Shown here piece by piece: positions 1 to 7,600 of a stretch of DNA of 11,809 nucleotides. The position numbers and the translations under genes are program-made. The DNA is from a candidate division LCP-89 bacterium. Its GTDB lineage: Bacteria > Electryoneota > B3-LCP. The notes beneath the pieces were generated by a model. The model was not told where the DNA came from and did not search any database. It saw only the letters and a program-made list of their open reading frames with translations. Location: assembly GCA_025774735.1 (NCBI GenBank), contig JALGZU010000060.1, forward strand, positions 1 to 11,809. Reading direction: 5' to 3'. Position 1 is the first letter of the stretch, and every line of letters begins with the position of its first letter.

Positions 1-198
1 GTGCAAACATCCGGGCAGGTTGATCTGGCGGTTTACGATCTCTCAGGCCGCCAGGTTGCCGCGCTGGTCAACGGGTGGAGGGCTGCCGGTGATCATGAAG
101 TCACCTTCGACGCGACTGGATTGGCGGCGGGGGTGTACGTCTACCGCATAAACATCGCTGAATTCGCAGCCGCAGGCAAAATGCTGCTGCTGAAATAG
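1..198 (+). CDS. C-terminal end of a T9SS-sorted secreted protein (5' part outside window)
   Basis: Only the last 65 codons are present; the GTG at base 1 is an internal valine codon, not a start. The fragment aligns without gaps to residues 16-80 of the 80-residue sorting domain found at the ends of the next two genes: VYDLSGRQVAALVNG matches VYDLQGRLVAELVNG, followed by VTFD, GVYVYRI and the terminal KMLLLK before TAG. This is the FlgD-like Ig fold / T9SS type A sorting domain, which directs the passenger through the outer-membrane type IX system and is usually cleaved off at the surface. The N-terminal YPNPFNP part and the whole functional domain lie upstream, so the cargo's activity cannot be named. 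A rho-independent terminator follows 22 bases after the stop codon. Confidence 0.9.
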   Translation: MQTSGQVDLAVYDLSGRQVAALVNGWRAAGDHEVTFDATGLAAGVYVYRINIAEFAAAGKMLLLK

Positions 199-220
199 AC
201 TGAATCAAAACATTCGCATT

Positions 221-250
221 AAGGGGCGGTTCGAAGGACCGTCCCTTTTT
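221..250 (+). terminator. Rho-independent terminator of the first cargo gene
   Basis: The arms 221-230 and 238-247 form a 10-bp stem (one G-T pair) around a 7-base loop, and the 3' arm runs into a T tract (246-250, then CTTTT). It lies 22 bases after the stop codon and separates this gene from the C25 protease gene. Confidence 0.85.
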
Positions 251-319
251 CTTTTCAGATCAGGCAATTTGGCGGATTCGACAGGGTCATCAAAAAAATA
301 GGTGTATCTAAAAAAGAGC

Positions 320-348
320 TTGATTTTTAGCAGAAATAGTGTTATTTT
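320..348 (+). promoter_or_regulatory. Putative promoter of the C25 protease gene
   Basis: TTGATT (320-325), a 17-base spacer and TATTTT (343-348) lie downstream of A-rich DNA (291-318). The expected start point is about 355, giving a 5' leader of about 44 bases. Spacing and sequence match the candidate promoters in front of the next two genes, including a shared TTnTA just after the -35 hexamer. The TAnnTT -10 element is also reminiscent of the Bacteroidetes TAnnTTTG element. It is called from the pattern only. Confidence 0.55.
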
Positions 349-384
349 ATAAAATGGTATGAATTTCACAATCTGAGGGCTTGA

Positions 385-391
385 CAGGGAG
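385..391 (+). promoter_or_regulatory. Shine-Dalgarno site fixing the C25 protease start
   Basis: CAGGGAG sits 7 bases upstream of ATG 399. The open frame extends in-frame to a TTG at 381, but that codon has no ribosome site ahead of it and would add MTGSSD before the signal peptide. ATG 399 puts two arginines directly before the hydrophobic stretch, as expected for a signal peptide. Confidence 0.8.
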
Positions 392-398
392 TTCTGAT

Positions 399-3300
399 AT
401 GAGACGTTCGATGCAGCTGCTTGGAGTATTTCTGATGCTCGCCATACTGGTCCATCCGGTTCTGGCCGGGAAAACAACCTACACCTATGTCTTCGACCGG
501 CCGCAGATCGTGGTCGAAAACGGTCAAACGGCGCCGCTCCAGTTACTCCTGCCGCCCGGCGAGGAGGCTCTATCCATCACCGTTCGAACCGCCGAAGCCG
601 TGATTCTGGGTGACGGCTACCGGATCCCTCACCGCCAGAAACCCTATCCCATCTCAGAAGGACCTTCCGGAGAACCCACGCCCAGAAACGAATCGGTCTA
701 CAACAGCGACGATCCTTTCCCATCGGAACGCTGGGGGAACTTGCAAACCCAGTTCCTCTCTGGACACAGCATCGCCTTCGCCGCCCTCTATCCGGTCAGC
801 TACCGGCCGGAATCGGGGCAACTGGCCTATTACCCCTGGGTTGAGATGACCGTTGAAAGTCAGCCGACCCTCAAGGCTCAAACGTCGCACGCTCAACTGC
901 TCAAAAGAACCCGTCCCGTTAAGGAGAGGCTTGCCGGATTGGTCCAGAATCCCGAAGCCGTTTCGGTCTATGGCCCTCAGTCGCCCATGGACCCGCAGGG
1001 TTGGGATATGCTGGTAATTACGGTTGAGCAGTATGTAGATGACTACCAGGAATTCGTTGACTATAAGAACCGCAGCGGGATTTTGACCACGGTGGAGACC
1101 TTTGAGGATATCTGCACGGCCTATCCGGGTGTCGATCCGGCGGAGATGATGCGCAACTGCATCATCGACTATTACACCAACTACGGGATCACTTACGTCT
1201 TCCTCTGCGGGGATGCGGATTATGTGGCCTACCGGGGTCTCTGGAGTGGGGACGATTACCTGCCCGCCGACCTCTATTTCGCCGGTCTGGACGGCAACTG
1301 GAACGACGACGGCGACGACCGCTGGGGTGAACCTGGCGAAGACGATCTGATCGCGGAGGTGTTCGTCGGCAGAAGCTGTGCCGATGCCGACTTCAAAATC
1401 GATCACGTAATCAACAAGACTCTGATGTACCAGACACAGCCCGTCGTCTCTGAAGCGGCGACCGGGCTGACGGTCGGAGAAGATCTGGGGTGGAATTCCT
1501 GGGGCTGGGAATATCAGGAGGAGGTTCGGCTCGGATCGTCCAGCTGGGGCTACACCACGGCCGGTTTCTCCGCCAGTGTCGCCACCGATACTCTGTATGA
1601 CCGTCCGGGCTACTCCTGGTCTGCTTACAACGATCTGCTCCCCATGCTGAATCTGGGGCCGAACCTGGTCAGCCACCTGGGGCACGCCAACGAGTACTAC
1701 GTTATGAAGTTTAACCTCGGTATGATCAACGACTACAACTTCACCAACGATGGCGTGAACCACAACTTCTTCATCGGATATTCGCAGGGCTGTTATCCGG
1801 GCGCCTTCGAAAACAATTACCCCGATTGCATCCTGGAAGAATTCACCAACATCGCTCACGGAGCCGTAGCCTTTGTAGGAAACAGCCGCTACGGCTGGGG
1901 CGACGGTAATTCCACCAATGGCCCTTCGCAGCACTTCAACCGCCAGTTCGTGGATGCCCCCTTCGCCGAAGGCATCACCATCCTGGGAGAGATGAATCAG
2001 GATTCCAAGGAAGATAACATTTGGAAAATTCAGGGGGACAACCTGATCCGCTTTTGTTACTATGAATTGAACCTCTTCGGCGATCCCACCCTGGACGTCT
2101 GGACCGCCGAACCCGGTCAATTCTATCCCACCTACAACGGGGTGGCGATTTTAGGATCCCAGACTTTCCAGGTCAGCACCATCTCCGTTCCCGGCGCCCT
2201 GGTGACGGTTTCGATGGACGGCCAGGTTCTGGGGCAGGCCGAAGCCAATGCCTCCGGAGTTGCCGCCGTCACATTCGACCAGTTTCTCATCCAGCTCGGT
2301 ACGCTGGACCTGATGATCACCGCCCACGATATGATCCCCTACATGGGCACCATCGAAGTCGTCTCTTCACCGGGCCCCTATGTGGTCTACAACTCATCCA
2401 TCATCGAGGATGAAGTCACCGGCAATGGCAACGGCCAGTTGGATTACAGTGAAGCTGTCCTCATGACCATGAACGTCGATAATCTGGGCAGCGGCAACGC
2501 CGCCGGAATCAGCCTCACCATCAGCTGCGACGATCCTCTGATGACCATCACCGATTCCACCGAATTCCTGGGGAATCTGAACGCTGGATCGACCGGCACG
2601 GTCGCCGAGGCATTTGCCCTGGAAATCGGACCCGACGTCGAGGATGGTCACGCCTTCAGCTTCACCCTGACCGCCACGGACGGGGATTCGATCTGGCTGT
2701 CGCCGTTCACCATTATAGGGCACGCGCCGGTAGTGACCTACGAAGATCTCTACATCGACGATTCCGCCGGCAACAATGACAATCACCTCGATCCCGGCGA
2801 AAGCGCCGATTTCCAGGTGACACTGGCCAACGCCGGCAGCTGCGATGCCGTCGACATGACCGTCGTCATGAATTGCGATGAACCGTTGGTCTCCATTCCA
2901 CAGAACACGATCACTTCTCCCGTGCTGACTGCGGGTGGTCAGGCGACGCTGGTCTTTGAGGATCTCCTGGCTGATGCCGGGGTGACCCAGGGCGATACGG
3001 TCAACTTCACCCTCGACGTCACCGCAATCGGAAGCTACTCAGTCACGCACGGCTTCTACGTCGTCGTCGGAGACATCCGTTACGCGCCCCTGGGACCGGA
3101 CGCCTACGGTTACAGCGCCTACGACCTCTACGATATTCCAGATGCCCCCTCCTTCGACTGGTTCGAAATTGCGCCGTCGGCCGGTGGTTCGGGCACTGAC
3201 CTGGAACTGAGTGGCTACCAGTGCGTCAGCCTGGAACTGCCCTTCACCTTCAGCTATTACGGTGTGGAATACGACAGCGTAAACGTCAGCTCGGACGGCT

Positions 3301-4433
3301 GGCTCTCCCTGGGTACGCCCTCCGTCTTCCCGCCCATGAACTTCGGGATCCCGCACTATACGCCCCCCAATAATCTCTTAGCCGCCTTCTGGGATGCTAC
3401 CCTCGATCCTTCGGCGGGCGGCCAGGTATGCGCCTATTACGATGAAACTGCCCACCGCTTCGTGGCAGAATGGTACCAGGTGCCCCACGCCGGATCACCC
3501 TGGGCAACGGAGACCTTCCAGATCGTCCTGCCGGATCCGGCCTACTATCCCACCCTGACCGGCGACGGCGAAATCGTGGTCTATTACCACACCGTGAGCT
3601 CGCTGGTCAGCACCTGCACCGTCGGCATTGAGGACGCGGACGGACTGATCGGCCTGCAGTTCCTCTACAACGAACTCTACGACCAGACCGCCATGCCACT
3701 GGAAAATAGCTTTGCCATCAAGTACACTACAGGTTCGGAGAGCACATCCAATCCGGCCATCACCATGACACCGCTGAACCCGCCCGTGACCATCCCGGCT
3801 TCAGGCGGCAGCTTCGACTTCAACATCGCCCTCTCGAATACAGAGGCCACTCCGGTCACCTTCGACGCCTGGATTATGGTACAGTTGCCCAACGCCTCCT
3901 GGTACGGTCCGGTGCTGGGACCCGTCAATCTCACCTTGAACGGCGGCATGTCCATTGATCGCGATCGGGTTCAGGACGTTCCTGGAGCCGCCCCGGCGGG
4001 AACGTACATCTACGAAGGACGCGTGGGCATTTATCCTGACGAGGTCATAAACAGCGACAGCTTCACCTTCGAAAAACTGTCCACCGGCGACGGCTCGTTC
4101 GTGGGATCGTGGAACAACTCCGGCGAGGAGTTCTCTGACTGGCTGACGGCAACGGAGGTTGAGATTCCGTCTGAATTCAGTCTGTTTAACGCCTATCCCA
4201 ATCCCTTCAATCCGGCGACGACCATCAGCTACGCTCTGCCGCAGGCGTCCCTGATCAAGCTGAACGTCTACGACCTGCAGGGGCGGTTAGTGGCGGAGCT
4301 TGTTAACGGTATGCGGCAAGCCGGTTACCACGACGTCACCTTCGAAGCCAGCAACCTTTCATCGGGTCTGTATGTCTACCGTCTCCAGACTGACAATTTC
4401 ACTGCCGTGAAGAAGATGCTGCTGGTGAAATAA
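399..4433 (+). CDS. Gingipain-type (peptidase family C25) cysteine endopeptidase, T9SS-sorted, 1344 aa
   Basis: Secreted cysteine protease. Residues 1-23 form a signal peptide (RR, hydrophobic core, LA|GK). Residues about 24-200 resemble the C25 propeptide. The catalytic domain spans about 201-570: the SHLGH motif supplies the candidate catalytic histidine H429, and SQGCYPGAF supplies the nucleophile C465. Their 36-residue spacing and the nearby LFGDPTLDVW end motif suit the gingipain fold. Then follow an Ig-like domain (about 570-655), two related beta domains (about 656-772 and 773-890), each with an Asn/Asp/Glu calcium-loop-like motif (N676-E685, N792-E801), a lectin- or NIDO-like beta sandwich (about 891-1115) and another Ig-like stretch. 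The last 80 residues (1265-1344) are the T9SS sorting domain. Family knowledge predicts a zymogen activated after export. Both catalytic residues are present, so I infer an active enzyme; Arg/Lys specificity cannot be read from the sequence. Own promoter and terminator suggest a single-gene transcript. Confidence 0.9.
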   Translation: MRRSMQLLGVFLMLAILVHPVLAGKTTYTYVFDRPQIVVENGQTAPLQLLLPPGEEALSITVRTAEAVILGDGYRIPHRQKPYPISEGPSGEPTPRNESVYNSDDPFPSERWGNLQTQFLSGHSIAFAALYPVSYRPESGQLAYYPWVEMTVESQPTLKAQTSHAQLLKRTRPVKERLAGLVQNPEAVSVYGPQSPMDPQGWDMLVITVEQYVDDYQEFVDYKNRSGILTTVETFEDICTAYPGVDPAEMMRNCIIDYYTNYGITYVFLCGDADYVAYRGLWSGDDYLPADLYFAGLDGNWNDDGDDRWGEPGEDDLIAEVFVGRSCADADFKIDHVINKTLMYQTQPVVSEAATGLTVGEDLGWNSWGWEYQEEVRLGSSSWGYTTAGFSASVATDTLYDRPGYSWSAYNDLLPMLNLGPNLVSHLGHANEYYVMKFNLGMINDYNFTNDGVNHNFFIGYSQGCYPGAFENNYPDCILEEFTNIAHGAVAFVGNSRYGWGDGNSTNGPSQHFNRQFVDAPFAEGITILGEMNQDSKEDNIWKIQGDNLIRFCYYELNLFGDPTLDVWTAEPGQFYPTYNGVAILGSQTFQVSTISVPGALVTVSMDGQVLGQAEANASGVAAVTFDQFLIQLGTLDLMITAHDMIPYMGTIEVVSSPGPYVVYNSSIIEDEVTGNGNGQLDYSEAVLMTMNVDNLGSGNAAGISLTISCDDPLMTITDSTEFLGNLNAGSTGTVAEAFALEIGPDVEDGHAFSFTLTATDGDSIWLSPFTIIGHAPVVTYEDLYIDDSAGNNDNHLDPGESADFQVTLANAGSCDAVDMTVVMNCDEPLVSIPQNTITSPVLTAGGQATLVFEDLLADAGVTQGDTVNFTLDVTAIGSYSVTHGFYVVVGDIRYAPLGPDAYGYSAYDLYDIPDAPSFDWFEIAPSAGGSGTDLELSGYQCVSLELPFTFSYYGVEYDSVNVSSDGWLSLGTPSVFPPMNFGIPHYTPPNNLLAAFWDATLDPSAGGQVCAYYDETAHRFVAEWYQVPHAGSPWATETFQIVLPDPAYYPTLTGDGEIVVYYHTVSSLVSTCTVGIEDADGLIGLQFLYNELYDQTAMPLENSFAIKYTTGSESTSNPAITMTPLNPPVTIPASGGSFDFNIALSNTEATPVTFDAWIMVQLPNASWYGPVLGPVNLTLNGGMSIDRDRVQDVPGAAPAGTYIYEGRVGIYPDEVINSDSFTFEKLSTGDGSFVGSWNNSGEEFSDWLTATEVEIPSEFSLFNAYPNPFNPATTISYALPQASLIKLNVYDLQGRLVAELVNGMRQAGYHDVTFEASNLSSGLYVYRLQTDNFTAVKKMLLVK

Positions 4434-4458
4434 TCGACAAATTTCAGTTAAGACCACT

Positions 4459-4497
4459 AAAAGAGCGATCCCGAAGTATCGGGATCGCTCTTTTTTT
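4459..4497 (+). terminator. Strong rho-independent terminator after the C25 protease gene
   Basis: A perfect 16-bp stem (4459-4474 with 4479-4494) encloses the tetraloop AGTA and runs into an uninterrupted T tract (4491-4497). Its A-rich 5' flank would also let it work weakly in the opposite direction. The core GCGATCCCGA/TCGGGATCGC closely resembles the hairpin after the next gene. Confidence 0.95.
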
Positions 4498-4543
4498 GAC
4501 CCTATGGCAAGATAAAAATTATTTACCGAATTTAAAATAAAAC

Positions 4544-4572
4544 TTGCATTTTAGAAATATATACTGTATATT
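4544..4572 (+). promoter_or_regulatory. Putative promoter of the beta-helix protein gene
   Basis: TTGCAT (4544-4549), a 17-base spacer and TATATT (4567-4572) follow an A/T-rich stretch (4508-4542) that could act as an UP-like element. The predicted leader is about 23 bases. The ribosome site GGAGGAG (4588-4594) lies 7 bases before ATG 4602. The design matches the promoters of the two neighbouring cargo genes. Confidence 0.6.
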
Positions 4573-4601
4573 GAAAACGATTATAGTGGAGGAGAGTTAA
4601 A

Positions 4602-7600
4602 ATGAGAAAGCTCTTACTGTTCTCGAACATCCTTCTTCTATTCGGCGCAGCTTTCGCCGAAACCCACGTCCCTCGCGGGCCGGTCAGCGGCACCTGGACG
4701 CTCGCCGGTTCTCCCTACCTGATCGAAGGCCACATCGGCATCCGCCGCAATGAATCCCTCTTAATCGAGCCGGACGTCGAAGTGATCTTCCAGGGTCACT
4801 ATAAATTCCTCGTCTATGGTCAATTGTCCGCTGTCGGAACGGAATCCGATTCGATCGTTTTTACCGCGGCAGATACGGCTGAGGGCTGGTGGGGATTGCG
4901 CTTTTATAGACAAGGCGCAGGGCTGGATAGCTCTAAGCTGGTATACTGTACAATCAGTTATGGCAAGTCTTCCTCCGATAATAACGCGGGTGAGTTTAAA
5001 CACGGTGGCGCCGTTTACTGTAGCAATTCGGATAAATTATTGATCAGTCATTGTTTGATTTGGAATAACAGGACGGGGAATGTGGTGGGGTATGATGGGT
5101 ATGATGGAGCTAGCGGTGGCTGGTTTGGATATCCGGGAGGTCCAGGTGAAGACGTTACAACAGGTCACGGAGGCGCCTTATACCTACGCTCTTCCTCTCC
5201 ATTAATTCATAAAAACACTTTTTACTGTAACGGAACCGGGTCTGCCACAGGCGGCTCAGGCGGAGATGGTGGGTATTCTAGTGGTTCGACTAGCTCTATC
5301 GCCGGAGATGGTGGCGATGGTGGATTCGGCAAGTCTGGTTCTGGTGGGGCTATATATTGCTTAAATTCCTCTCCGACAATCTACGGTAACGTGTTTCCTA
5401 ATAATGTTACTGGTAATGGAAACGGTGGCTCCGGTGGTGATGGTGGTGGTGCCTCATATGGAGGAAACGGCCAATGCCAAGGAGGCGATGGAGGAGCAGG
5501 GAATTGGGGAGAAGCCGGAACGGGTGGAGCAATCCACTTGCAAAATTCCGAAGTACATTTAGAGAACAATTTACTATACAACAACAATTGTGGAGACGGT
5601 TATGGAGGAGAAGGGGGAATTGGCGGAGATGCTTGGATTTGGGAACGGGGTAAGCTGGACGATAGGGCGGCTTATGGCGGTCCCGGCGGAGATGGCGGAG
5701 ATGGTATCGGAGGAGAGGGAGCGGCTCTGTATATTGAAGATTGCGATCCGATAATGAATAGCAATACGGTCTGCTTGAATCAATGTGGACAGGGCGTTTT
5801 TGGTTATGGTGGAAGCGGCGGTTACAGCTGGTCCCAGGCTTCTTCGGGAGCGAATGGATCGGCAACTGATGGCATGGCTATAATCTACTGTTCCCCAGAA
5901 AGCTTTGTTTCTTTCACGAATTCAATCGCCTGGGATAACTTAAATGAAGCATTTTACGGGAATCCACAAGTCACCTATTCGTGCGTGCAGGGAGATTATT
6001 CGGGAGCAGGTAATATCGACGCTGATCCCTTATTCGTGAGTGGTTCTTTGGGTGACTACTACCTCTCGCAAACGGCTGCAGGTCAATCACTGCAATCCCC
6101 TTGTGTAGATGCGGGTGATCCGGATTCGAGCTTTGTTCAAGGGACTACCCGCACCGATAATCAATGGGATGGAAACATTATTGATATGGGATATCATTAC
6201 CTTTACTATAGTTCCGAACCGGTATTAATTGTGGGTCCAACGAATTTAGAGTTTAACGCTTATGTCGGTGGAAGTAATCCCGAAGAGCAGATTATTCAGA
6301 TAAACAATAGCTCCTTAACCTGTTTTAATTACGAAATTACAGAAAATATCGACTGGCTCACTGTAACCCCAATGAGCGGAGGTCCCGTTCCCCCCCTGGC
6401 CTTTGTAACGGTATCGGTGGATATTTCCGGCTTGTCCGCCGGAATTTACACGGATGAAATCATTCTGACTGCAAGTGGGGCACAGGGTAGTCCGTATTCA
6501 ATTCCGGTTACTTTAATATACAGTGAAGCTATTCTTGCAGTAGAACCGGATAGCCTCACATTTCTCGCCGAATTGGGAATGGTTATTCCGCCTGATCAGA
6601 CCTTTAGCATTATCAATATAGGGACTGGCACATTCGAATACACGATCTCTGAAAATATACCCTGGTTGACAGTCTTTCCAATGAGCGGCGGCCCCGTTCC
6701 CCCGACAGCAATAGTGACAGTTTCTGTAGATACTTCCGGACTTACTCTGGGAATCTATGAAGGAGACATTACTATTCAAGCTCCAGGAGCTTTTGGCACT
6801 CCAACAACTGTCCACGTCACGTTGAATTATGATTATCCTAATGCTATTTCAGGCTCACTATCAGGAACTCTGGCTCCTGAAGTTTACAATGTGATGGATA
6901 ATATTTCAGTGCAGGTTGATGACTCTTTAATCATTCAAGGCGGCGCTGTTTTCCGATTCAAGGGTGCATACAGGTTTGATATTTACGGCTTCCTTCACGC
7001 TGCCGGTACAAGTCAGGACTCTATCTCGTTTTTACCAGATACTAATGTAACAAATTGGAAAGGGATCCGCTTCCAAGGTTCCGGATCCGACTCATCAAAA
7101 ATGGAATACTGCAATATTGCTGGAAGTGATTCCAGTGGTATATCTTGCATTAATGCCAGTCCACTCTTCAATAACTGCAATATCCGCGAGAATTCGATCC
7201 AAGGGAACGGAGGCGGATTTAACATTTATAATTCTAATGCGGTCTTGACGAACTGTTCCATTAGCGAGAATTCTGCTTATGGCTCTTTTACTAACGGTGG
7301 TGGGATATTTTGTAATTCATCCAACGCAACCATTGACAACTGCACTATTATTAACAATTTCGTGGATTACGGTGGTGGTGGAATTTCTTGTCATTTTTCC
7401 AGTCCGATTATAGTTAACTGCACCATCAAAGATAATTCAGCAGGTTATTATGGCGGCGATGGCTATGGCGGTGGAATCAAAAGCTTTGAATCTGAGCCAA
7501 TAATTGAAAACTGCGAAATAAGTGGAAACTTATCAGAATATCGTGGTGGTGGGATTGAATGCGATTATTCAGCTTCGATTATTAAGCGTTGTACTATAAA

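Noticed and set aside
381..398. Upstream TTG start for the C25 protease, and TTGACA at 381-386 as a -35 box
   Set aside because: ATG 399 has a well-spaced Shine-Dalgarno and gives a better signal peptide. The TTGACA overlaps the ribosome site and has no matching -10 before the start codon.
654..2120. Long minus-strand open frame of 488 codons opposite the C25 protease
   Set aside because: It lies entirely within the catalytic and prodomain coding region, shows no recognisable domain, and is explained by the codon bias of the GC-rich sense strand.
5200..5720. Phase-variable simple-sequence repeat in the glycine-rich region
   Set aside because: Glycine codons are mixed and no long homopolymer or uniform short repeat that would slip is present.
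5407..5865. Minus-strand frame with a run of histidines
   Set aside because: It is the mirror of repeated glycine codons (GGT/GGA) of the Gly-rich loops read on the other strand and has no independent support.
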